DNA from: Brevibacterium luteolum
Lineage (GTDB): Bacteria; Actinomycetota; Actinomycetes; Actinomycetales; Brevibacteriaceae
Direction: 5' to 3'
Assembly: GCF_013004595.1 (NCBI RefSeq)
Contig: NZ_JABEMC010000004.1
Span: 218,658 to 282,657, forward strand
DNA: 64,000 bases
Shown here one piece after another: positions 44,038 through 53,742 of the stretch. A program made the position numbers and the translations under genes. Position 1 is the first letter of the stretch. The number at the start of each line of letters is the position of its first letter. Below the pieces are notes generated by a model. That model searched no databases and was not told the DNA's origin. It was given only the letters and a program-made list of their open reading frames with translations.

Positions 44038-44773
44038 CAGGATCCGTCGGCGGCAGGCCCGGTTCGGGTGCGGGTGCCGCGGGCGCGCAGCTGCACGTCT
44101 CTGGCCGGCCACGGTTCGTCGGCTGCGCGCATGTTCTCCCAGCCGCGGGCGCGGGCGTGGTCGGCGTGCAGGATCGCCAGCGCGGCGGTGCCGTTGGTCA
44201 CGCGTCCGGCCAGCACCGCTTCGACGGCCTCGGTCAGCGGGATCCAGGCCGGCACGATGCCGTTCTCCTCCCCGTCGCGCAGGTGGCGTTCGGCCTCCGG
44301 GACGGCGCTGAGGTCGCGGGCGGCGAAGATCCGCAGCGTCTCGCTGACCCCACCGGGCGTTGAGAGCTGGTCGGCGAGCAGGTGCCATTCTTCTGCATGC
44401 AGGTCGGCTTCCTCACCGAGTTCGCGCTGGGCTGCGTGCAGCGGTTCCTCACCGGGCACATCGAGCAGGCCGGCTGGGATCTCCCAGTCCCGGCACAGCA
44501 CCGGGTGCCGGTACTGCTGGATGAGCAGGATCCGGTCCTCAGCGTCGATCGCAGCGATCGCGACGGCCCCGGTGTGCTGGACGAAGTCGCGGGTCAGCGG
44601 CTCGTCGGATTCGGGCAGCGAGAAGGTCTCGCGCCGCACGTCCCACACGTAGCCGCGGAAGGCGGTTTCACTCGAGGTCACCTCAGCGGGAGTGAACTCG
44701 TCGCGCAGCTCGGCTGACGGGCCCTGCTGTGCTGTCAGGGCTTCGGCAGCCGAGGTGGCGTGTCGGGCGTGCA

Positions 44774-44774
<1 letters not shown>
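44037..44774 (-). CDS. Nudix hydrolase (ADP-ribose pyrophosphatase type)
   Basis: 245 residues. The Nudix box is visible as GLLDVPGEEPLHAAQRELGEEAD (G-x5-E-x7-RELxEEx). The N-terminal strand region FVQHTGAVAIAAID and LLIQQYRHPV fit the ADP-ribose pyrophosphatase group, as for Rv1700. It hydrolyses ADP-ribose to AMP and ribose 5-phosphate. It overlaps pyrG (TGATG) and xerD. Confidence 0.9.
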
Positions 44775-46498
<1,724 letters not shown>

Positions 46499-47680
46499 TC
46501 AGCGGCGCTCGTTCGGGCGGGTGCCGGCATGCATGCCGAGGACCGTGTCGTAGATGTCGAGCAGGATCAGCCCGGCGGTGTCGACGCTGGTGGAAGCGGC
46601 TACCCGGTCCTTGGCTGCGACTGCTGCGGTGGCACGGGCGGCGGGGTTGTCGACGTAGTCGGCGATGGCGGCCAGCAGTCCGGGCGTGTCGTCGGCGGCG
46701 ACGTGGGTGACGCGCTCACCCCAGATGCGGGCACCGCGCTCCCGGCCGATGTGGACGACCGGCCTGCGCATCTGCATGAGCCCTTCGGTGCTCAGCCCGG
46801 TCATCCGGTCGGCGGCGATGACAAGATCGGCGGCAGCGGCCACCTCGGCGGCGGAGTATTCGCTGGCCACGCGGATGTGGTCGAAGCGGTTGGCGATCTC
46901 GCGGCTGACCTGGTCGCGGGCTGCTCCCCCGCCGGTGAAGGCGACCACCCAGCGGCGGTCGGGACGGTGGCTCGGCAGCCTGATCGCGGCATCGAGCACG
47001 GTGGTCAGGTCGGTGCCGTCGCGCATCTCGATGGGGCTGGCGATGAGCCAGTGGCCGGCAGGCACGTCGAGGTCGCGGCGCACCCGCTTGCGGTCGCGGG
47101 TCAGCGCCGTGGCGACATCGGCGCGCGGGTCGAGGTCGGGGCGCAGCAGCGGGGCGCGTTCGGTGACCGGGACTTCGAGGTCGGCGAAGTACTCGCAGAC
47201 CGGGTCGGTGGTGCCGAGCACGGCAGTCGAGGTGCGGGCGACGGTGCGGGCCAGCAGCGATTCGACGGTGCTGGATTCGTCGAAGCGCTCGACAGTGGTG
47301 ATGATCGCCGGCTGCATCCGCTGCGGCAGACCGGTCAGGGCGAGACCGGCGAGCGCTCCGGCGTGCAGTCCGTGGGCGTGGACGAGGTCGACGTGCCGGT
47401 AGTACTTGTGCAGTGTGAAGGCGTGCGCGGCGTCGGAGGCGCGGATGCCGCGCACCGCGCCGATCTCGATGTGGACGAGCAGCGGGTCAGCGGTGTCGAG
47501 ACCGAGCGTGTCGAACACGGACCGGCGGGCAGCGATGGCGGTCGGGTAGCCGGCCTGCAGGTGGCGCGCGATGGTCTCGCGGGCCATCTCGACGACAACG
47601 GAATCGGCGGTGTCGAGAACGTGCATGATCCGGGTGCTGGGATCCGGTCCGAGGGGCGTCTGGCTGGCGAGTTCGCTCAT
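46499..47680 (-). CDS. Glycosyltransferase, GT4-like
   Basis: 393 residues with a GT-B fold: LLVHIEIGAVRG and LVHAHGLHAGALAGLAL in the N-terminal half, and a degenerate donor-binding half (VASEYSAAEVAAAADLVIAADRMTGLSTEGLMQMRRPVVHIG) where family 4 enzymes carry the E-x7-E sugar-nucleotide motif. One Glu can be seen (STEGLMQMRRPVV), so activity is likely but not certain. It is 60 bases downstream of the next GT4 and in the same direction. Acceptor unknown. Confidence 0.75.
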   Translation of the reverse strand: MSELASQTPLGPDPSTRIMHVLDTADSVVVEMARETIARHLQAGYPTAIAARRSVFDTLGLDTADPLLVHIEIGAVRGIRASDAAHAFTLHKYYRHVDLVHAHGLHAGALAGLALTGLPQRMQPAIITTVERFDESSTVESLLARTVARTSTAVLGTTDPVCEYFADLEVPVTERAPLLRPDLDPRADVATALTRDRKRVRRDLDVPAGHWLIASPIEMRDGTDLTTVLDAAIRLPSHRPDRRWVVAFTGGGAARDQVSREIANRFDHIRVASEYSAAEVAAAADLVIAADRMTGLSTEGLMQMRRPVVHIGRERGARIWGERVTHVAADDTPGLLAAIADYVDNPAARATAAVAAKDRVAASTSVDTAGLILLDIYDTVLGMHAGTRPNERR

Positions 47681-47740
47681 GGCTGTCGCTCTTTCTGCTG
47701 GTCGCGGATGGGTTGCGTCTGTCTCTAGACTAGCGATGTT

Positions 47741-48877
47741 TCAGCGGCTGCCGGCATCGAGCAGGGACGTGTAGTGGCGGAGGATCGTGCGGGCGACTTC
47801 GGGTTCGCGCGGCAGGTCGAGTGCCTTGTGGGCCGCGCGGCGACCGAGTTCGGCGCGCATCTGCTCTTCGGCGGCGAGCATCCGGATGCCCTCGGCCATC
47901 GCCTCGGCGTCCCCGGGGGTGATGAGCAGGCCGGCGTCACCGAGCAGTTCGGGGGTGCCGCCGGTCGCGGTGGCGATGATCGCTTTGCCGGCCATCATCG
48001 CTTCCTGCAGCACGAGTGCGCGGGCCTCCCACAGGCTGGAGAGGACGAAGATGTCAGCGGCTTGGTTGAGGGTGGTGACGTCATCGCGCTGGCCGAGGAA
48101 ATGCACCGGCAGCTGTTCGGCGATGACGCGCTTGCGCAACACGCGCGTCTCCTCCTCATCAGCGGCTCCGGCGATGAGCAGATGCACCCGGTCGTCATCG
48201 AGGCGGGCCAGGGCGTCGAAGAGCAGACCGTAGTTCTTCTGCGGGGCGATCCGGCCGACGGCGAGCATGAGGACGGTCTCGCGCGGCAGTGCGAGTTCGC
48301 GCAGCAGTCTGGAGCGCAGCAGCCGGTTGTTGACGTCTTCGGCGAACTGCGGGTCAGGCGCTGCGGCTGGGGCGAAGACGGCGTTGCGGGCACCGTGGTC
48401 GCGAGCGCGGACGACGAGGTCGGAACTGGCCCCGATCGTCAGGTCGGCGCCGCGGGCGACGTACATCTGCACGGCCTTCTCGGCAAGTTCGCGGATGCCG
48501 CTGCCCATCGCCTGGTTGTGCCAGGAGACGACGGTGTGGGGGCGTTTGCGCTTGGAGATCCGGTTGGCGGCCGTGAGTGTGGTGAAGCCGGCGCGGAAGC
48601 CGTGGGCGTGGACGATGTCGGCGTCGAAGGTGGCGATGAGCTTGCGCAGCCGGTTGATTGAGACGGTGTCCCTGACGCTGAGACGGGTGCCGAGCTCGAG
48701 GGGTGCGAAGACCACCTGGCCGAGAGCGTCGAAGCCGAACTGCTCGTTGGTCGCCGATGGGCCGATGACGCCGACGGTGTGGCCTGCCTGCGCGAACTCC
48801 CGGGCCAGGGAGGCGACGTGGGTTCCCACTCCTCCGGTAGAGGTGGCTAAGACCAACAGAATCCGCAGGCTGCGCAT
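47741..48877 (-). CDS. GT4-family glycosyltransferase
   Basis: 378 residues with a complete GT4 (GT-B) plan. The N-terminal acceptor domain begins LLVLATSTGGVGTHVASLAREFAQAGHTV, followed by DIVHAHGFRAGF. The donor domain has LAVGRIAPQKNYGLLFDAL, FVLSSLWEARALVLQEAMMAGKAIIATATGGTPELLGDAG with the E-x7-E motif. It transfers a sugar from a nucleotide sugar to a lipid-linked or glycan acceptor. It is downstream of murJ, so an envelope or lipid-linked substrate is plausible. Confidence 0.88.
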   Translation of the reverse strand: MRSLRILLVLATSTGGVGTHVASLAREFAQAGHTVGVIGPSATNEQFGFDALGQVVFAPLELGTRLSVRDTVSINRLRKLIATFDADIVHAHGFRAGFTTLTAANRISKRKRPHTVVSWHNQAMGSGIRELAEKAVQMYVARGADLTIGASSDLVVRARDHGARNAVFAPAAAPDPQFAEDVNNRLLRSRLLRELALPRETVLMLAVGRIAPQKNYGLLFDALARLDDDRVHLLIAGAADEEETRVLRKRVIAEQLPVHFLGQRDDVTTLNQAADIFVLSSLWEARALVLQEAMMAGKAIIATATGGTPELLGDAGLLITPGDAEAMAEGIRMLAAEEQMRAELGRRAAHKALDLPREPEVARTILRHYTSLLDAGSR

Positions 48878-48906
48878 GGACGATGTCCTCTCAGTCGATC
48901 GCTCAC

Positions 48907-48923
48907 CGGCGCCTTCGGCGCCG
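48907..48923 (-). terminator. Short GC hairpin between murJ and the GT4 gene
   Basis: A 7-bp stem (CGGCGCC/GGCGCCG) with a TTC loop lies 47 bases after the murJ stop and 30 bases before the next start. Possible terminator; no T-run. Confidence 0.4.
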
Positions 48924-48969
48924 CTTCAGCCAGTCTAACGAATCCGGAGGGCTCTGCTGGCCGGTCGGA

Positions 48970-50598
48970 TCAGCGGCCGGCCAGCTGGCGCAGCGAGGTC
49001 ACGAGCCGGCGGTTGAGCACGAGGGTGAGTCCGGCCATGACGGCGACGGCGATGAGGCCGGAGACGAGGCCGGAGACGACGGCGCCGCCTGCTGGCGGCC
49101 AGCTTCCTGTCACGGTGAGCATGAGCTGGGCGCCGCCGTAGCCGGCGGCGGCTGCGGCAAGGGAGGTGAGCACGGTGATGAGCAGGTTGCGCGTCATGCC
49201 GTGGAGGGCCTCGGCGCCGACGGCTCGGCGCATGAAGGTCAGGTGGAGCACGGCGGCGACACTCATGCCGACGGCGTGTCCGAGGCAGACGAGGATGAGG
49301 GTGGTCGCAGCGCGGCGGCTGGGCTCGGTGGTGGTGATGACAGCGGCTCCGATGAGCACGGTGGCGATGACGGAGATCCATCCGGTGGTCGTGCCGATCG
49401 CAGCGTAGCGGGCGGATTCGAGGGCGGCGTACATGCGCATCGCCCAGGCGATCATGCACCAGCCCGGCACCGCAAGTGCCATCACGAGGATTGCGGTCGA
49501 CATCGCAGCGAAGGGCACGGCTTCGGATCCGGAGGCGGCGTCGAGGGCGGTGAAGAACTGCTGCAGCGGCACGGCTGCGGCCACTAGGATCGCAGCCCCC
49601 AGACCGCCGGCGATGAGGATGGCTGCGGTTGTCGTCGCCACGGTGCGCGGCACCTCAGCGGCGGCTTCTGCGGCCTGCCGGGACAGGCGCGGGAACACGA
49701 CGGTGGCGATCGGCACGGCGAGCACCGCATACGGCAGCATGTACACGGCCTGGATGTAGTTGAACAGCACAAACACGCCGGTGCCGCCGGTGCGGTTGGA
49801 GACGGTGAGCACCGAGAGGATCGCGATCTGCTGGGCGATGAGCGCGGTCATGCCGGCGGTGCCCAGGCGCACGGCACGGCGGGCGACACCGTCGGGGAAG
49901 GTGAAGGTCGGCCGCAGCCGCACCCCGGTGGCTGTGGTCGGCAGCCACAGCGGCAGGGCCAGAGCGACGACTCCGGCGGTGGTGCCCCAGGCGAGCAGGG
50001 CCAGAGGCCCGGCGGCTGCGGAGTCCGCGTCGGTGGGAACTGCGCCGTAGGCCAGGTAAGTGCCGATGACGACGAGGCTGGAGAGCAGCGGCATGAATGC
50101 CGGCCACAGGAACTTCCGGTGTGCCTGCAGCACTCCGGTGAGCACCGCTCCGACGGCGTAGAGCGGCAGCTGGGCGGCGAAGATGAGGAGGAACTGCCCG
50201 GCGTAGTGGGCAGCGGCCGGGTCAGCCCCGGCGCCGCCGGCGATGAGGGCTGCGGCCAGCGGCTGGTGGAACGCGGCCACGAGCACGGCCAGCGGCACGG
50301 TCAGGGCCAGTGACCAGGTCAGCAGCGCCGAGGCGATCCGGTTGACCTGCTCGCGGTCGGTGCGTGCGATCGGGGCGGCCAGCAGCGGCACGACCGCTCC
50401 GGCCAGGGCACCTCCGGCGACGACCTCGTAGAGGATGTTCGGCACCTGGTTGGCCGCCTGGTAGGCGGTGCCGACGACGCCGGCGCCGACGGTCGGAGAG
50501 AAGACGAGCCAGCGGACGAACCCGATGACCCGTGTCAGCAGGGTGATGACGGCGACGGCCAGTGCCGCCCCGGCTGTGGCCCGCAGCCAGCGGGGCAT
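48970..50598 (-). CDS. murJ: MurJ/MviN-like lipid flippase
   Basis: 542 residues and about 14 membrane helices of the MVF (MurJ) branch of the MOP superfamily. The N-terminus ITLLTRVIGFVRWLVFSPTVGAGVVGTAYQAANQVPNILYEVVAGGALAGAVVPLL is characteristic. MurJ flips lipid II. Here it is coupled (TGATG) to a phosphoglycosyl-transferase-like gene and followed by two glycosyltransferases. Actinobacteria usually keep a main MurJ/MviN near the origin (with rnpA, parAB). This copy could therefore be a second flippase with a different lipid-linked cargo. That depends on the rest of the genome. Confidence 0.88.
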   Translation of the reverse strand: MPRWLRATAGAALAVAVITLLTRVIGFVRWLVFSPTVGAGVVGTAYQAANQVPNILYEVVAGGALAGAVVPLLAAPIARTDREQVNRIASALLTWSLALTVPLAVLVAAFHQPLAAALIAGGAGADPAAAHYAGQFLLIFAAQLPLYAVGAVLTGVLQAHRKFLWPAFMPLLSSLVVIGTYLAYGAVPTDADSAAAGPLALLAWGTTAGVVALALPLWLPTTATGVRLRPTFTFPDGVARRAVRLGTAGMTALIAQQIAILSVLTVSNRTGGTGVFVLFNYIQAVYMLPYAVLAVPIATVVFPRLSRQAAEAAAEVPRTVATTTAAILIAGGLGAAILVAAAVPLQQFFTALDAASGSEAVPFAAMSTAILVMALAVPGWCMIAWAMRMYAALESARYAAIGTTTGWISVIATVLIGAAVITTTEPSRRAATTLILVCLGHAVGMSVAAVLHLTFMRRAVGAEALHGMTRNLLITVLTSLAAAAAGYGGAQLMLTVTGSWPPAGGAVVSGLVSGLIAVAVMAGLTLVLNRRLVTSLRQLAGR

Positions 50599-51443
50599 CA
50601 GTGCACTCGTGCCCAGGCGTCGAGCTCGCGCAGTCCCGGGGTGCTTTCGATGATCTCGGTGAAGGAGACCTTCTCGCTGGCCAGGGTCAGGCCGGCCAGC
50701 AGGGCGAGGCTGAGGGCGAGTTCGGTGCGGGAGGCGTCGAGGGCGGCGGCGGTGCCGAGCAGGCTGCCGAGTGCGTTGGCGCCGGTGTCGCCGAGCATCG
50801 TGAGCCCGGCGGCGTCATCGGCGAAGGCCGCGGCGACGACGCCGAGGCTGCCGCCGGTGAGCACGAGGGCGGCGCCGCAGCCGGCGAGCAGGCCGATGCC
50901 GGCCAGTGTGGCGCTGGCTTTGAGTGCGCGGGCCGGGCGCAGGTCGAGGAGGTTGATGAGGTTGGCGGTGCCGGCGATGACGCCGCCGGCCAGCACGGCA
51001 TCGGCGAGGCTGCCGGCGATCTGGGAGCCGAACAGCTCGTCGGCGTCCCGGCCGATGAGTGCGGCGACGACCGACGAGGCGGAGATGCCGAGGATTTTGA
51101 GACCGCCGGTGGTGACCTCGCCCCGGGCGAGGGCGCTCAGGTGTCCGCGCAGTCCCTTCTCGCTGCCGGATTCGGCGAAGTCGTCAACAGCGCCGAGCAC
51201 CCCGGCGGCGGTGGTCGCCAGGGTGGCGGCCAGACGGTGCGGCAGCGGGTCCGCGAAAATGGCCACAGTCGTGGCGCCGACGGCAGCGGCGGGGCCTTCG
51301 ATGAGGGAGACGGTCTCTCCGGCGTGGTTGGTGCGGTCGAGGCGGTCGCTGAAGCCGAGGCGGTCACGGGCGGCGATGACTCCGCGGGTGGCGGCGTAGC
51401 CTGCAACGGCGGCGACGGAGGCGGTGACGAGCGTGCGGATCAT
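50598..51443 (-). CDS. MraY/WecA-like phosphoglycosyl transferase homologue
   Basis: 281 residues, with several hydrophobic helices. Landmarks of the polyprenyl-phosphate phosphoglycosyl transferase family are present: GAVDDFAESGSEKGLRGHLSAL (Asp-Asp motif), ANLINLLDLRPARALK, and LTMLGDTGANALGSLLG (metal Asp). The His-rich final loop of MraY is absent, and the protein is about 80 residues shorter than MraY or WecA, with a weakly hydrophobic N-terminus. Catalysis should therefore not be assumed. It is coupled by 4- or 1-base overlaps to mctB upstream and murJ downstream. Confidence 0.75.
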   Translation of the reverse strand: MIRTLVTASVAAVAGYAATRGVIAARDRLGFSDRLDRTNHAGETVSLIEGPAAAVGATTVAIFADPLPHRLAATLATTAAGVLGAVDDFAESGSEKGLRGHLSALARGEVTTGGLKILGISASSVVAALIGRDADELFGSQIAGSLADAVLAGGVIAGTANLINLLDLRPARALKASATLAGIGLLAGCGAALVLTGGSLGVVAAAFADDAAGLTMLGDTGANALGSLLGTAAALDASRTELALSLALLAGLTLASEKVSFTEIIESTPGLRELDAWARVH

Positions 51444-52447
51444 TTCTCTGCTCCTGGCATGATGGCGTCGGCGTTGGCGGCGAAGCCGTAGTGGCCTTCG
51501 GACGTGTCGTCGTGCAGGGCAGCGACGGTGAGTGCGTTGATGACCGGTCCGGCACCGAGTTCGATGCTGTCGACGCTCGAGACGCCGATGTCGTTCTCGC
51601 GCACGTAGCCGACCAGGCCGCTCTCAGCACCGGCGGTGGTGCCGGCGACGACGGTCGGGGTGGCTTTGTCGAGGTCGGTGGCGAAGGCCGAGTAGGCGTT
51701 GGCCTCTGGACGCGGCGCCTCGGTGGCGCCGGCATCGCTTCGGCCTGCCTGTGCCTCGGGCACCGGCGGGGCGATGAGCACGATGACCTCAGCGGCGGCG
51801 TAGCTGCCGCCGTTGAGACGTCCGGCGGCACCGAATGCCTGGAGCACGTCCTCGGACTGCTTCTGGTCATACCGGGTGCCCTCACCGCCCTCGGGGGCGG
51901 CAGGGGCCTCGGTCGCGTCGCCGGTCGGAGCCTCGCTGGCGGCTTCCTCTTCGGCAACGCCGCCGGCAGACACGGCTGCGGCCAGCGCGGTGGTGAGCGC
52001 GGTCGCGTCGTCGTCAGGCAGGTTCGGGTCGATCGAGCGCAGCGTGTCGAGCAGATCCTCAGCGCCCTTCGGGTCGAAGGCGTCGGCGGAGAGCTCACCG
52101 CCGTCGTTGACTGAAGCACCGGCCTCGGACAGGCGGTCGCGCACAGCGTTGACGGCGTCGGCGTTCGTGTCGGCGGCGCGCACGAGGGTCACCGGCACCT
52201 CGGGCAGCCGGTCCTTGAGGAGGTCCGGGGCGGTGGCGGCGATGAACTCGTTGAGGTCGCTGACGTCGGTCTTCGACTGGTCGAGGTCGGTGCGCAGTTG
52301 GTCGCGGTCTGAGCGCAGTGAGTCGACCTGGCTCTGCAGGGATTCGCCGATCGGTTCCTTCAGCGGTCCTGCGCCGAGCACGATGCCGATCGCCAGCGCG
52401 ACGAACACCGAGATGAGGGACACGAGGTGGTAGCGGAAGTCGATCAC
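51440..52447 (-). CDS. mctB: MctB/SteB-like membrane-anchored protein
   Basis: 335 residues. The N-terminus MIDFRYHLVSLISVFVALAIGIVLGAG has one membrane helix; a coiled coil (QSQVDSLRSDRDQLRTDLDQSK) and an extracytoplasmic domain ending in SEGHYGFAANADAIMPG follow. A low-complexity Ala/Glu/Thr insert is in the middle. M. tuberculosis MctB (Rv1698) affects copper export; Corynebacterium SteB acts with SteA in cell separation. The envelope genes around this copy favour the second role. GTG start at 52447 overlaps the steA stop (GTGA). Confidence 0.88.
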   Translation of the reverse strand: MIDFRYHLVSLISVFVALAIGIVLGAGPLKEPIGESLQSQVDSLRSDRDQLRTDLDQSKTDVSDLNEFIAATAPDLLKDRLPEVPVTLVRAADTNADAVNAVRDRLSEAGASVNDGGELSADAFDPKGAEDLLDTLRSIDPNLPDDDATALTTALAAAVSAGGVAEEEAASEAPTGDATEAPAAPEGGEGTRYDQKQSEDVLQAFGAAGRLNGGSYAAAEVIVLIAPPVPEAQAGRSDAGATEAPRPEANAYSAFATDLDKATPTVVAGTTAGAESGLVGYVRENDIGVSSVDSIELGAGPVINALTVAALHDDTSEGHYGFAANADAIMPGAEK

Positions 52448-53715
52448 GTCAGAGGAGGCCCTTCGTCGAGCAGATGAGTGGCGGGCAGATGGGATTCTAG
52501 CGGCAGCACGGCCAGTGCCTCAGGGGTCGGGGCCGGTGAGAACAGGTTCTCGATCCATTGGATGAGCCCGTCGAACTGGGCGCCGATGAGCCCGAGCAGC
52601 GTCTGTCCGGCCGGGGTGGCCGACATCGCGACGAACAGCGCGAACAGTCCAGCCAGGGCGAGGATCGTCAGCTGCCAGGAGGAGATCCGCTGCCGGTACA
52701 GCAGTGACACGCCCTTGGCGTCGAGCAGCTTCGAGCCAACACGCAGGCGGGTAAGGAATGTCGAGGCCATGCCGCGGCGGCCCTTGTCGAGGAACTCGAT
52801 GAGCGTGTCGTGGGTGCCGACGGCGACGATGAGCGGGGAGCCCTTGTCATCGGCGAGCAGCATCGCGATGTCCTCGCTGGTGCCTGAGGCGGGGAAGATG
52901 ACGCATTCGAGGCCGAGGTCGTGCAGCCGCTCGACACCGGGCGCTCGGCCGTCGCGGTAGGCGTGGACGACGAGTTCGGCTCCGGAGCTCAGGGCGGCGT
53001 CGGAGACGGAGTCCATGTCGCCGACGATCATGTCCGGGGAGTAGCCGGCTTCGAGGATCGCATCGGCTCCCCCGTCGACGCCGATGAGGATCGGGCGGTA
53101 TTCGCGGATGTAGGTCCCCAGCATCGCGAGGTCTTCTTTGTAGTGGTAGCCGCGCACGACGATGAGCGCGTGCCGGCCGGCGAAGCTCGTGCGCACGTGC
53201 GGGACGACGAAGTCCTCCGAGAGCAGGTCGGAGTCCTTGCGGATGTACTCGATGGTGTTCTCGACGAAGTCGACGAGCACCTTGTTCATCCCGGACTCGG
53301 CGTCCTTCATCTGCTTTTCGATGCTCAGCCGGGTGTGCACCCGCCCGTCGCCCAGGGGTGTGCCGTCGCGTTCGAGGACACCGTCGCGCAGCTGCAGTTC
53401 CTCACCTTCGGTGATGGAGTCCATGAGCTCTTCGCCGGCTTCGTCGATGAGCGGGATGCCGGCGTCGACGATGATCCCGGGCCCGAGGTTGGGGTAGCGT
53501 CCCGAGATCGACTTGACGGTGTTGACGACGGCTGCCGGGCGGCATTCGACGAGGGCCTCAGCGGAGACGCGGTCGATGTCGGAGTGGCAGATGACGGCGA
53601 TCTCACCGGGCTGGAGTCGTTTGGTGAGATCCTTCGTGCGGCGGTCGACGCGCGTCACGGCAGGACCGATCGTCAGATCGGTCTCGATGGTCTCGCGGCT
53701 CTTGCGGATCTTCAT
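52444..53715 (-). CDS. steA: SteA-like cell-separation protein
   Basis: 423 residues. A thiamine-pyrophosphokinase-like domain (ILIGVDGGADAILEAGYSPDMIVGDMDSVSD) lies in the middle, and one membrane helix near the C-terminus (LTILALAGLFALFVAM) is followed by a 55-residue tail. Corynebacterium SteA binds SteB and helps activate cell-wall hydrolysis at division. It is the first gene of a run steA-mctB-PGT-murJ that overlaps at every junction. The start at 53715 is 27 bases after the recN stop. Confidence 0.92.
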   Translation of the reverse strand: MKIRKSRETIETDLTIGPAVTRVDRRTKDLTKRLQPGEIAVICHSDIDRVSAEALVECRPAAVVNTVKSISGRYPNLGPGIIVDAGIPLIDEAGEELMDSITEGEELQLRDGVLERDGTPLGDGRVHTRLSIEKQMKDAESGMNKVLVDFVENTIEYIRKDSDLLSEDFVVPHVRTSFAGRHALIVVRGYHYKEDLAMLGTYIREYRPILIGVDGGADAILEAGYSPDMIVGDMDSVSDAALSSGAELVVHAYRDGRAPGVERLHDLGLECVIFPASGTSEDIAMLLADDKGSPLIVAVGTHDTLIEFLDKGRRGMASTFLTRLRVGSKLLDAKGVSLLYRQRISSWQLTILALAGLFALFVAMSATPAGQTLLGLIGAQFDGLIQWIENLFSPAPTPEALAVLPLESHLPATHLLDEGPPLT

Positions 53716-53742
53716 GGTGCCGCCATTGTCGCATGCGGCATG

